Shown: in pieces, positions 35,342 to 43,777 of the stretch | Numbering within the stretch: the stretch's first letter is position 1 | How the letters are laid out: each line of letters begins with the position of its first letter | Notes under the pieces: generated by a model | Seen by the model: only the letters and a program-made list of their open reading frames with translations | Databases searched by the model: none | Told to the model about the DNA's origin: nothing | Position numbers and translations under genes: made by a program | From: Asaia bogorensis | GTDB lineage: Bacteria > Pseudomonadota > Alphaproteobacteria > Acetobacterales > Acetobacteraceae | Length of the DNA: 64,000 bases | Assembly: GCF_900465345.1 (NCBI RefSeq) | Contig: NZ_UEGO01000034.1 | Location: forward strand, 1-64,000 | Direction: 5' to 3'

Positions 35342-35536
35342 TCACACATAGAGCACCATCAGGCAGAGCACGCAGACATAGAGCGCCACTTCGAACAGGG
35401 CGACATGCCAGAACCACTCGATAGCGCCTGTGCGCCAGAGGAGGAAGCGGATAAAAAGCGTGATGGGGATGGCGGCGAGGGAATAGACGGCAATGGGAGA
35501 TATGAACACGCCGAAAAGATCAAATTCCGCGAGCAT
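35342..35536 (-). CDS. DUF1656 small membrane protein (AaeX-like)
   Basis: The ATG at 35534-35536 has a strong GGAGG upstream. The 64-residue protein begins MLAEFDLFGVFISP and has two hydrophobic segments. This matches the DUF1656/AaeX family, which accompanies AaeA/AaeB efflux genes. It is separated from the HlyD gene by 141 bases, longer than is usual in these operons, and a GGCAG/CTGCC hairpin lies in that gap. Confidence 0.85.
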   Translation of the reverse strand: MLAEFDLFGVFISPIAVYSLAAIPITLFIRFLLWRTGAIEWFWHVALFEVALYVCVLCLMVLYV

Positions 35537-35800
35537 CAGTCTCCCTCCTCCTTCTGCTATCAACCTTGCGGGATCAGAAGGGAGAGAGCCAAGCCCGAGC
35601 GCATGAAACGCGGAATATCCCGCAATGCTATCGGGGCGCAGACACCGGACGACCTGACCGAACCCGGATGAGCCCCGGACCTGACGCCTGAGGCAATTGA
35701 TGGAAGATCATAGGGGAAAGCCAGGTTCGCCGCCAGCAGGCAAACCTGAATTTTGCATTACATTCGAGGCGAATGACTTCACGTCGCAGTCAACTGGGTG

Positions 35801-36232
35801 TCAGCGCCGGGCGAAGATGTTGCGGAGCACCTCGAAGAGTTGCTTGCCCGTGAAGCGACCGACAGGGCCGAGCAGCAGACCCGTGAGCGTGGAAAGGGCC
35901 AGAGTCTGTCTAAATTCAATCATCTTGCGATCACGGCGCAGCCTTGCCTCGAACTCGACAGGATCAGCAACGTTGCGCGTACCAAGGAGGGCAAAAATAA
36001 CGACGAAAAGCAGATCCAGCCCGAATACCGAACATGCTGCGCCAAATGCCGAGAAATGGAGCACACTATAAGCGAACGCCCAGAGCACCGCATGGAAGGA
36101 CACGAGTGCGAACAGACCGAATATGGCGGCGACGATGAAATAGGCAACGCGACGACCGATGCGCATTGCTACGCGCTGCAGAACTTCGCCTTGAGCCTGA
36201 AGGGCTTCCTGCCCGACATCAATGACCTTCAT
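35801..36232 (-). CDS. Holin-X-like two/three-span membrane protein
   Basis: The frame can open at a TTG (36244) or an ATG (36232); I take the ATG, though its ribosome site is poor. The 143-residue product has an amphipathic lead, two strong hydrophobic segments (YFIVAAIFGLFALVSFHAVLW and a second around ACSVFGLDLLFVVIFALL) and a basic tail. This pattern fits the phage-holin superfamily III / YqjE-like group often found beside DUF883 proteins. The role is unknown; it is probably envelope-associated. Confidence 0.65.
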   Translation of the reverse strand: MKVIDVGQEALQAQGEVLQRVAMRIGRRVAYFIVAAIFGLFALVSFHAVLWAFAYSVLHFSAFGAACSVFGLDLLFVVIFALLGTRNVADPVEFEARLRRDRKMIEFRQTLALSTLTGLLLGPVGRFTGKQLFEVLRNIFARR

Positions 36233-36355
36233 GGAGATTCGCAAGCCTTTACGGTGTGGTCGTGCCAGCGCCAGACATTCCGGGAGCGCGCCTGCCAGAG
36301 ATCAGCGCAGGCAGGGCATCCTTGAACATCCACCCCTGAGACGGGTTGGAACATA

Positions 36356-36385
36356 AGGCTGCCCTGCAGGAAAGACGGACAGCCT
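36356..36385 (-). terminator. Terminator hairpin at the end of the DUF883 gene
   Basis: On the minus strand AGGCTGTCC pairs with GGGCAGCCT (one G.U), 9 bp with a 12-base loop. It overlaps the stop of the DUF883 gene, followed by TATG. It may separate DUF883 from the holin-like gene. Confidence 0.5.
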
Positions 36386-36662
36386 ATTTGGAGACTCGTC
36401 CTGCAATAAAGCCAATGACCGCAGAAATCAAAACAGCAGCGATCGGACGGGCACGGACACGCGCTTCGGCATTGTGCAGCTGCACATCGGTGATCTCACG
36501 GGCATTGGCCACTGCCTGATCAGCACGACCGGCAACGTCGAGCAATGCGGGGTTGATGCGATCCTTGAGCAATTGCTCCAGCTGGTCTTTCAGGCTGTCG
36601 ATCTGCTCCTGTGCCGACTTGCTGGCAACGTCGACAGATTTCTTGACGTCAGATTTGCTCAT
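36384..36662 (-). CDS. DUF883/YqjD-ElaB-like membrane-anchored protein
   Basis: I use ATG 36660-36662 (MSKSDVKK). The 92-residue protein is a long charged amphipathic helix (SAQEQIDSLKDQLEQLLKDRINPAL) followed by a C-terminal membrane segment ARPIAAVLISAVIGFIAGRVSK. This is the hallmark of the YqjD/ElaB/DUF883 family, reported to bind ribosomes or envelope partners in E. coli. It is divergent from the ATPase-like gene at 36738. Confidence 0.85.
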   Translation of the reverse strand: MSKSDVKKSVDVASKSAQEQIDSLKDQLEQLLKDRINPALLDVAGRADQAVANAREITDVQLHNAEARVRARPIAAVLISAVIGFIAGRVSK

Positions 36663-36737
36663 GTCACAACTCCTCACGCGGCCTGCACCGCATCTTTATG
36701 GTTTCGGATACAACGCTGTGGGTTCAGGCGAGGTTTC

Positions 36738-37847
36738 ATGTCAGGTTCATCACGAGGTCATCAGCCGCTACTGTCGATACAGTCGCTTTCGATGGCAGCT
36801 GGCGCGCCAGGATTTTCGCTCGACGTCAGGAGAGGTGAGGCCATAAGCCTGCTGGGCGACTTGCCTGAGAGGCTCAGCCTGTTCTGTGATATTCTTGGGG
36901 GCTTTGCACAGCCCGCATCAGGAAAAATCACGTTAAACAGCCGAGAAATCTCTCATGCGCCGCCCGAACAGCGCGATATCGCCCTCGTCTCGGGGCGCGA
37001 GCCCGTGTTCAGCCATCTCGATGTTGCCGGAAATATTGCCTTTCCTCTCCGCGTTCGCGGCATCCCGCTTCACGAGATCAAAGCCGTCGTCAGCAACAGG
37101 CTCGCGCTCCTCGGGCTGGACGCATTTGCCTCAACACGCGCCAATCATCTGCCGCCCGAATACGACCTGAGGCTTCGGCTCGCGCGGGCGCTTGCCTGCA
37201 GCCCAGCCATTCTGGTGATGGACGATATCCTGTCCGGCCTCGATTTTCAGGCCGCTGGTCGAACACGTCAGTTGATTACGAAACTGCACAAGGCACTCGG
37301 CCTGACACTTCTCTACACCGCCAAAAGCCGTGAGGACGCGGTATGGCTGGGCGGACGTATCGCGCTTTTCGACAGACAGACACTGGTCCAGTGCGACAAC
37401 GCCAGTGTGCTGCTGGATCGTCCGGCCAGTCCCTGGGTTGCATCGTTGTTCGCCGAGGCCAATCTGCTCACGGGGCGCACTCTGTCAGTCGAGGATGATA
37501 TTGCCACGGTGCATCTCGCCTGTGGCGGCGTAGTGGAGGCCCTGGCGGATGCCGATCTGGAGGAGGACAGCCTTTGTGTCGTGTGCATACGTCCTGATCG
37601 CATGACCCCGCTCTTCTCGTCAGTCACGGGGGATGATGACGGCCCGCAGCCTCTTGTCGCAAGCCTGCAATCAGTGTTGCACACAGGAGAGCAGATGCGT
37701 TTACGGCTACGGCTGTCAGACGGCGTGGAAATCGAGATGCGACGCCCGCTTATTCAGTCAACACGCCATCTGACGCCTGGCACGGCGATGCAACTGGCGT
37801 GGCAAGCCAGCCAGGCTGTGGCCTTTCCCATGAAAGACGATCTATAA
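36738..37847 (+). CDS. PotA-like ABC ATPase with degenerate catalytic motifs
   Basis: The 369-residue protein aligns over its length with PotA-type ATPases (VFSHLDVAGNIAFPLRVRG, LARALACSPAILVMDDILSGLD, a C-terminal TOBE part). However, Walker A is LGDLPERLS (residues 39-47) with no Gly-Lys-Ser, the Q-loop Gln is lost, and the signature is LPPEY instead of LSGGQ. Walker B has Asp-Asp (162-163), not Asp-Glu, and the switch His is Ala. It should not hydrolyse ATP. The frame is intact, so it may be a pseudo-ATPase with a new role, or a young relic. The next gene starts 18 bases downstream. Confidence 0.72.
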   Translation: MSGSSRGHQPLLSIQSLSMAAGAPGFSLDVRRGEAISLLGDLPERLSLFCDILGGFAQPASGKITLNSREISHAPPEQRDIALVSGREPVFSHLDVAGNIAFPLRVRGIPLHEIKAVVSNRLALLGLDAFASTRANHLPPEYDLRLRLARALACSPAILVMDDILSGLDFQAAGRTRQLITKLHKALGLTLLYTAKSREDAVWLGGRIALFDRQTLVQCDNASVLLDRPASPWVASLFAEANLLTGRTLSVEDDIATVHLACGGVVEALADADLEEDSLCVVCIRPDRMTPLFSSVTGDDDGPQPLVASLQSVLHTGEQMRLRLRLSDGVEIEMRRPLIQSTRHLTPGTAMQLAWQASQAVAFPMKDDL

Positions 37848-37865
37848 GGAGCATTCGAAAATTAT

Positions 37866-38960
37866 TTGCCACAGAAAGGCTGTTTCCTGAGCGCGTCGCC
37901 CACCCTTTTCCGACATGACCGCCTGACACGTGACGCTTGCAGCAAAGCGATACACGCGCTGCTTGCATTGTTCTGCCTGTCTGTGCTCTCGCCTGCATCT
38001 CGATGTCAGGCAGCGGTGCCGGGACATCATGCCCGCCATGTCACCAATCATGCGAAAAACCGGAAGGCAAACCGACCAGCGCCGGCTCAACTTGGCCTTG
38101 CCGTGCTGTCAGGCAGTCTTGATGCGCATTCGCTCCTGATGCCCGACCAGCCTTATCCGCTGCGTGAGTGGGATGGCACCCTTGCCACCCTGCGACTGGC
38201 TGCACAGGCACGCAAGCCAGCCTGGCTGGCCGCCATGATGGATAACATGACGCTCTACGCTGCTTGCCGCGACGGCGTGGTGCAGACCCTGCCGACGGCC
38301 GCTGCGGCGCCGACGCCCGCCCATACTCCTTCGGGCTCGCCCTGTGGTATAGCTGCGGGGGAAGACAGCCTCGTTCTGGCATGGGACCGCGGGAGACTGG
38401 GGGATGACGCCCCGGGCTGGAATGATTTCTGGGATATCGCCCGTCACCCCGGCAAGAGAGCCCTGCGCCTTGACCCTCGGGGAACGCTCGAAATTGCGCT
38501 CATGGCGGATGGTGTCGCACCCGGCGATATTTATACCGTACTCTCATCACCCGCAGGGGTAGATCGTGCTTTTCGCAAACTCGATCAACTCCGTCCCTAC
38601 CTGGTCTGGTGGCGCACCCCTGAGGAAGCGTCGCGAATCATGAGCAGTGGGGCTGCGCTCATGCTTTCCACACCGCATGATCGTCTGGCAGATCTGGGAG
38701 ACAAGGCGAGTTTTGCCGCGCAGTGGCGTCAGTCCCTTCGTCAGAAAATCTCCTGGGCCATACCGCGCAACGTCCCCCCCGAGCAGACAGATGCCATTCT
38801 TAAAATGCTGCGCGATCAGACTCCTCTCCATGATGACACGCAGGATGCTCCACAGGACGGACGAGATATCCGTATGCTGGCGGTGAATGACAATTTCTGG
38901 GCGATCAACTACTATGCCCTGCAGAAACGCTTTCAGGCATGGCTGACGGCAACTCCATGA
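37866..38960 (+). CDS. PotD-like periplasmic solute-binding protein
   Basis: The start is a TTG at 37866, 13 bases after AAGGAG; no better in-frame start is visible. Of 364 residues, the first ~45 form a signal peptide (HALLALFCLSVLSPASRCQA). The middle matches PotD, the polyamine-binding protein: WNDFWDIARHPGKRALRL, TLEIALMADGVAPGDIY, GVDRAFRKLDQLRPYLVWW and a SGAALMLS strand. The N-terminal lobe is less like PotD. It begins just after the degenerate ATPase and overlaps the truncated permease through ATGA, so the three are one transcription unit. Ligand is unknown. Confidence 0.78.
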   Translation: MPQKGCFLSASPTLFRHDRLTRDACSKAIHALLALFCLSVLSPASRCQAAVPGHHARHVTNHAKNRKANRPAPAQLGLAVLSGSLDAHSLLMPDQPYPLREWDGTLATLRLAAQARKPAWLAAMMDNMTLYAACRDGVVQTLPTAAAAPTPAHTPSGSPCGIAAGEDSLVLAWDRGRLGDDAPGWNDFWDIARHPGKRALRLDPRGTLEIALMADGVAPGDIYTVLSSPAGVDRAFRKLDQLRPYLVWWRTPEEASRIMSSGAALMLSTPHDRLADLGDKASFAAQWRQSLRQKISWAIPRNVPPEQTDAILKMLRDQTPLHDDTQDAPQDGRDIRMLAVNDNFWAINYYALQKRFQAWLTATP

Positions 38961-39385
38961 TAATTCCTTCCCTGGCCCTTATTGGCGGCTGGGCCTTCTG
39001 CCTTGGCCTGCTATCCGTTTTCGCTCTTTTGTCTGCAAAACTGAAAATATCTCGCAGGGCGAGAGGGTTCTTCACGCATACGGCCTGTGCGTCCCTCGTG
39101 GGGGCATTCTGGTTGAGCAGAGCCATGCCCAACTGGCCTGTTCATGGCGCAATGTTCATCGCAGGCTTTCTCTCAGCGCCTTTTTGCACGTTGCCTGTTT
39201 ACCAGAGACTCTCATGCAGAGTTGAGGGACTGACACGCGCGGCGTCCGGCCTGGGGGCTGGACCGCGCATGCGTATGCGCCTCTTGTGGTTTCCCTTGCT
39301 GAGAGGCCCGATGCTGCTTTCCGGTCTGATTTCTCTCGCTACCCTCGGATTTTGCCTCGCTCTCGGCCGGATTGCCCATGTCTGA
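38957..39385 (+). CDS. Truncated ABC permease-like membrane protein
   Basis: The ATG at 38957 overlaps the PotD-like stop (ATGA). The 142-residue protein has three to four hydrophobic segments. It contains a cytoplasmic stretch LTRAASGLGAGPRMRMRLLW that resembles the EAA loop (EAA---G---------I-LP) by which ABC permeases dock on their ATPase. Full PotB/PotC permeases are about 270-290 residues, so this is half length. Either it is a relic or a minimal membrane partner. It overlaps the next gene by 8 bases. Confidence 0.6.
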   Translation: MIIPSLALIGGWAFCLGLLSVFALLSAKLKISRRARGFFTHTACASLVGAFWLSRAMPNWPVHGAMFIAGFLSAPFCTLPVYQRLSCRVEGLTRAASGLGAGPRMRMRLLWFPLLRGPMLLSGLISLATLGFCLALGRIAHV

Positions 39386-39881
39386 TACTGAGCACCCTTT
39401 CTGGCAGATGGTCCCCCTGTCAGAAATGACGAAGGAACAATGGGAGTCGTTATGCGATGGCTGCGGCAAATGCTGCCTGCACAAGCTGCGCGACGAAGAG
39501 ACCGACGCGATCCATTTCACGAATGTCGCGTGCCGTCTGCTCAACCTGGAAACCTGCCAGTGTTCGGAGTATCCCACACGGTTTCGCAAGGTGCCGGATT
39601 GCGTGTCGCTCACGCCGGCAATTCTCGCCGATATCGACTGGCTCCCTCCAAGCTGCGCCTATATCCTGATCCGTGACGGACAGGACCTCCCCGCATGGCA
39701 CCATCTGCGCACGGGCTCGGTTGACTCTGTGCACGAGGCGGGAATCTCGGGAAAGGGCCGTATGGTTAGCGAGCGCGAAGCAGGTATGCTTGAAGACCAT
39801 ATCGTTGAGTGGCCAGCAGATATTCCACCCGGCGTGGCGAAAAAACGGCGCAAGCGACCGTCGAATAAACGACGCTGGTGA
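39378..39881 (+). CDS. YcgN-family cysteine-cluster protein
   Basis: The ATG at 39378 gives 167 residues. The conserved YcgN (UPF0260) cysteines are seen in CDGCGKCCLHKL, CRLLNLETCQCSEYPTR and KVPDC, followed by DWLPPSCAY and a C-terminal basic tail (KKRRKRPSNKRRW). The family may bind a metal or iron-sulfur cluster, but its activity is unknown. It overlaps the truncated permease upstream and the metallopeptidase downstream (GTGA), so the row is translationally coupled. Confidence 0.88.
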   Translation: MSDTEHPFWQMVPLSEMTKEQWESLCDGCGKCCLHKLRDEETDAIHFTNVACRLLNLETCQCSEYPTRFRKVPDCVSLTPAILADIDWLPPSCAYILIRDGQDLPAWHHLRTGSVDSVHEAGISGKGRMVSEREAGMLEDHIVEWPADIPPGVAKKRRKRPSNKRRW

Positions 39882-40549
39882 CAGATCCCGCCTACCCGGT
39901 AACGTGGCGACACTCTGCGCGTGCCAAGCGTATTTCGCTCCGTATCGACGGCGCTAACCGTCAGGTCGTGGTGACCTGCCCTCGTCATCTACCGCTGCAT
40001 CATGCGCGACGCTTTCTGCTCGCTCATGACAACTGGGTGCGCGAACGACTCAATGCCCTGCCAGCTGTGACTGTCCTTGTTCCGGGAAGCACCATCCTAC
40101 TCGATGATCGCCCTGTTACCTTGGTTCATGCGCCTGAGCAAAGACAAAGCGCTCTTTTGGAAGAGGGGATTTTACAGATAAACGGTCCCATTGAGCGCTA
40201 TGAGCATCGGGTTCTGGTTTTTCTCAGGCATCGGGCCGGGCTGATGCTCCCCGCCGAACTCGCTCATGAGGCAGAGCGAATGTCGTGCCAGATCGCGCGT
40301 TTCGCTTGCAGCAATGCCCGCACCCGCTGGGGGAGTTGCACACGAACCGGACGGGTCATGCTGAACTGGCGCCTGATCATGATGCCCGAATCTGTCCGCC
40401 GTTACGTGATGGTGCACGAGCTCGCCCATCTGACGCATTTCGACCATAGTCCGGCCTTCTGGGCTTTGGTGGAGCGGTTTCATGAACACCGCAAGCCAGC
40501 GCAAGCCTGGCTCAGGCAGCATGGTACAGCGTTGATGGCACTTGGATAA
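39878..40549 (+). CDS. YgjP-like zinc metallopeptidase (DUF45, chromosomal copy)
   Basis: The GTG at 39878 overlaps the YcgN stop. The 223-residue protein carries a TRWGSCT motif and the zinc site HELAHLTHFDHSPAFW (HExxH plus a downstream His and Trp). This is the YgjP/SprT-like metallopeptidase signature, also called DUF45. Substrate is unknown. It lies just outside the left edge of the genomic island, and a second member of this family is inside it at 43043. Confidence 0.87.
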   Translation: MTDPAYPVTWRHSARAKRISLRIDGANRQVVVTCPRHLPLHHARRFLLAHDNWVRERLNALPAVTVLVPGSTILLDDRPVTLVHAPEQRQSALLEEGILQINGPIERYEHRVLVFLRHRAGLMLPAELAHEAERMSCQIARFACSNARTRWGSCTRTGRVMLNWRLIMMPESVRRYVMVHELAHLTHFDHSPAFWALVERFHEHRKPAQAWLRQHGTALMALG

Positions 40550-40614
40550 TAGCTATGCTGCCCGCAAGGGATTTCCACCCCCTCGCCCACGTGCTAGAGC
40601 CTGAGCCGTGTTGT

Positions 40615-40700
40615 GCGAACTTGGCGGAATGGTAGACGCACGAGACTTAAAATCTCGAGTCCGTAAGGGCGTATGGGTTCGAGTCCCATAGTTCGCACCA
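40615..40700 (+). tRNA. tRNA-Leu (anticodon TAA)
   Basis: The acceptor strands GCGAACT and AGTTCGC pair over 7 bp, with discriminator A and an encoded CCA. The anticodon stem CGAGACT/AATCTCG surrounds TAA, a long variable arm is present (class II), and the T-loop is GGTTCGAGTCCC. Total length is 86 bases. Its 3' end forms the left attachment site of the downstream island. Confidence 0.95.
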
Positions 40701-40711
40701 CTATCTCATTG
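40686..40711 (+). repeat. attL-like direct repeat (3' end of tRNA-Leu)
   Basis: These 26 bases, covering the tRNA 3' end with CCA and running on to CTATCTCATTG, recur identically at 51307-51332. The match extends left to 36 bases with two mismatches. This is the classical footprint of tyrosine-integrase insertion at a tRNA gene. Confidence 0.88.
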
Positions 40712-40786
40712 ATATTGATAGTTTTTTTGCTCTCAACGCGTCAAACCGGGATTTTCCCGGAATTCTTCCCAGAACGGGAAAGTTTG

Positions 40787-41854
40787 ATGCTGCGTCTGAT
40801 AGGGTCCCGCTACCATTTTCGCAGGGCCGTGCCGAAGGATATCCAGCCTCTCCTGAGGCGGTCCGAGATCTCCCTTTCGCTTGATACTTCGGCTAAACTC
40901 GAGGCTCGCAGACGGGCGGCACAGCTATATGACCGGACCTGACAGTTCTTCGACAAGGTGCGCGCCATGAGTGACTCGAAAGCCCGACCGCCCACACCAG
41001 ACGAGATCATCACTTTCTAAGAGAGCTTCGTTCGCGATACCGAGTCTGCCCATGCCATTGAAATGCGCCTGCTCGAGCTCAAGCATGAGAGGGAAATGAC
41101 AGAGGTTCAGGTACGCTTCCTCGAGTTCAACAACCTCGTGACGCGTTTTCTCTCCATCATCGGCCCCTATCTTGCCAAGGATACCGAGCGGCTCGAAACG
41201 ATGCGGAAAATCGTGAAGAAAGATCTGCCTGAAGCGCGTGCGGAGGCCGCTAATCTGGCCGCTCAGGTCAATCTCCTGAAAAGCATCGTCGTCGACATTG
41301 GAACCGCCACGAAGAGCGAACCTATCGCCCCAGTGCCGCTGACTGCTGAACCAGACCCGCGCGGACCAACCACACCAAAGAAAAAGCTTGCAAGCTCAGG
41401 TTCCCGCTCAAAGCTTCTGACGGTCAGCATGGCGGCGGAGCGTTTTATTTACCCAGATACCAATCGCTCAGAGGATACGAAACGCGGCACGCGCAAAGCG
41501 CTTACCCTGTTCATCGATGCCTTCGGCGACATGGAGGTCGAACGGATTACCGGCGAGACCGCTGGCGAGTTCCGTGATCTCCTCTTCCGTCTTCCCTCCA
41601 CCCACGGCAAGGAACGCAACGGTCGCTCGATCCGTGACGAGGTCGTGCGCGCTGAAACCGAAAAGCTCGAGACCATCAGCGCCAAGACGGTCAAGAACCA
41701 CTTCTCTCGTCTCTCCGCTCTTTGGGCGCTCCTGCTGCAACGTGATCTGGTGTCACGCAACGTCTGGGCAGGCTGGGACTACCATGTCACGAAGAAGGTC
41801 GAACGACGCTGCTTCAGAGATGCTGAACTGGCGCAGCTCAGTGCGACACCATGA
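40787..41854 (+). pseudogene. Decayed tyrosine integrase of the island
   Basis: The frame starts at ATG 40787 with MLRLIGSRYHFRRAVPKDI, the N-terminal DUF6538 domain seen in phage-like integrases. It is broken by an in-frame TGA at 40940-40942 and a TAA at 41018-41020. It then continues in the same frame through a core-binding SAM-like domain (GTRKALTLFIDAFGDMEVERIT). It stops at 41854, just after FRDAELAQL, so the C-terminal catalytic domain with Arg-His-Arg-Tyr is missing. The gene cannot make an active recombinase. It lies next to the tRNA-Leu attachment site, as expected. Confidence 0.85.
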
Positions 41855-41897
41855 TGGTGTGCTGATCGGGCCTTTCACGCGTCTGACGAAAACACGC

Positions 41898-42947
41898 ATG
41901 AAGGATTTCCGCCAACTCCTCGTAGAGGAAGCTGCCAGACCGAGATGCGGTGATATCAGGGCAGCAGTCAAGCCGCTCCTGGAGCGTGCCCCTCTGGAGA
42001 TGGCTTCGATGGTGCGCCATGGAGAGGAGAGTGGTCTGCTCCCGCCGCCCCTTGAGGAGCTCAGGCGTGACCCGGAAGCATTCGCGAGAGCGGCTGCGAA
42101 AACAAGGCCGTCACATCCCTCGCCCAGACAGCCGAAAATCGTTTCGCTGGATCGTATCGACAAACTGCCACCGAACTTTGCTCACTACATCCGCCAGTGG
42201 AAGCAGGAAGTCAGAGCATGCCGGACGGTACTCAATGCAAAGCCGCCTCTGGAGTATGGCCCGCGGCGCTCTGTCGACGAGCAAGGCGCAGCTCTGTTTG
42301 CGCAGATAGAACGAACATGCAAACAGCTCTGGCAGACCGGAAAACAGCTGCAGAAAACACGACAGGAGCGTGACGCTCTGCGTGACAGGGTATTTATCCT
42401 TTCAAAGCAGAAACGCCTCTCCCATCTCGATGAGGAAATCGAACGGTTTTCGAAAATGCTGGCCGAGATCCTGCGCTATCTGCTGGAAACCGTATTCTGG
42501 CATCTGGGTCTACGCGGCATACTGCCCGAGCCGCTTTGCTTGCCCGTGCCGACGGAACGTGAAAAAGCCAATGCGCAGTTGCAGAGAGAGAACCATGAGC
42601 TGTTTCGGAAGATCGCCAGACGGGACACATGTAGGGAGTGGCTTGTCACGCTCTATCGCGAGGCCGTTAGGCGAAGGCAGGAGGAGATCACCGCTTGGAA
42701 AAGACGCCACGTTGCACAGTGCAATAGGGCCAGAAAAAATCTAAAACTGCTGGACGCGATCTGGATACCACCAGAAAAACTGCCGCCTGAGACACAGGCG
42801 GAGATCATGAAATACAAGCTGGCCGGCAATCTTGAACAAGCCAAATATGTGACGCGGGTCGCTTCGAGGAAATTGGACGAGGCTGAGGCAGAACGACTGG
42901 CAGAGGAAATGGAGAGCGAAAAAGCCGCACCTGTCGCTAAGGCCTAA
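41898..42947 (+). CDS. Coiled-coil-rich protein fragment, possibly mobilisation-related
   Basis: After the integrase breaks off, a different reading frame continues to 42947. Its first ATG is 41898, but the frame extends further left without a clear start, suggesting the 5' part was lost when the integrase was truncated. The product (349 residues from that ATG) is rich in Arg, Glu and Gln, with predicted coiled coils (EQIERTCKQLWQTGK-like, REKANAQLQRENHELFRK). I recognise no catalytic motif. A relaxase or mobilisation C-terminus is a guess based on composition and location. Confidence 0.45.
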   Translation: MKDFRQLLVEEAARPRCGDIRAAVKPLLERAPLEMASMVRHGEESGLLPPPLEELRRDPEAFARAAAKTRPSHPSPRQPKIVSLDRIDKLPPNFAHYIRQWKQEVRACRTVLNAKPPLEYGPRRSVDEQGAALFAQIERTCKQLWQTGKQLQKTRQERDALRDRVFILSKQKRLSHLDEEIERFSKMLAEILRYLLETVFWHLGLRGILPEPLCLPVPTEREKANAQLQRENHELFRKIARRDTCREWLVTLYREAVRRRQEEITAWKRRHVAQCNRARKNLKLLDAIWIPPEKLPPETQAEIMKYKLAGNLEQAKYVTRVASRKLDEAEAERLAEEMESEKAAPVAKA

Positions 42948-43042
42948 ATTCCCTCCTCGGTGAAGCTATCTCACACCTTCGATCCCTAGTGACGTGGTCA
43001 AATTCGGATGCAGCACAGGCTTCCATCGTGCACATGGCAAGA

Positions 43043-43777
43043 TCATGTCTGGAGGAGCAGCTCGGCCATATTATCAAGCCTTGTCTTGTGCCGCTCCCAA
43101 TCGGGCATGACGCGGTCCAGCAGAGACCAGAAAGCCGCACCGTGGTGATGCTCCTGTATATGACAAAGCTCATGGAGAATGACGTAGTCGATACAGTCGC
43201 GTGGCGCTTTCACGAGCCACGGATTGAGCGTCACCGCACCGTCAGGCGAGCAATTGCCCCACTGGGTCTGCATGATCTGCAATTTCAGCGCGGGTGGTGA
43301 CGTCACCCACAAGGCCGAGGGCAGTACGGCCTGAAACCGGGAGCGAAATACCTCCTGCGCTCTTGCAAAATACCATAATTCCATCAGCTTTCGGATACGC
43401 AGGGCATGGCGCTCACGCACCCTGACTTCGAGACGCCCACGAAGCAGGCGAACGGTTTCAGATGCATCCGGCGCAATCTCGACTTTCAGCAGATGTCTGC
43501 GCCCCAGATAGAAGTGACTTTCACCGCTGACATAATCGCGGGCCGTCGCATGTTCCTGCACTGCACGGAAATCACGCAGCTTCTGCCAGATCCAGCGTGT
43601 TTTTGCCGCAAGAGCCTTTTTCAGCGCCTCCTGTGTCGTGCCTTCGGGCACAAGGGCCTGCACGCTCAGGTCCGGATGGACCTTGACCAGCAGCCTTGTA
43701 CCTGGCCGACCTCGCGACTGCAGCGTCACGCGGATCTGCTCGCCACCATAGGTCAGGATATGTTCTTCCAGCGTCAC
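43043..43777 (-). CDS. YgjP-like zinc metallopeptidase, island copy linked to hsdR
   Basis: The 244-residue protein has TQWGNCSPDG and the zinc motif HELCHIQEHHHGAAFW, the same family as the chromosomal gene at 39878 but clearly divergent. Such DUF45 peptidases are common neighbours of type I restriction genes. Its ATG overlaps the hsdR stop (ATGA), so it is translated with hsdR and probably serves the restriction system; what it cleaves is unknown. Confidence 0.88.
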   Translation of the reverse strand: MTLEEHILTYGGEQIRVTLQSRGRPGTRLLVKVHPDLSVQALVPEGTTQEALKKALAAKTRWIWQKLRDFRAVQEHATARDYVSGESHFYLGRRHLLKVEIAPDASETVRLLRGRLEVRVRERHALRIRKLMELWYFARAQEVFRSRFQAVLPSALWVTSPPALKLQIMQTQWGNCSPDGAVTLNPWLVKAPRDCIDYVILHELCHIQEHHHGAAFWSLLDRVMPDWERHKTRLDNMAELLLQT

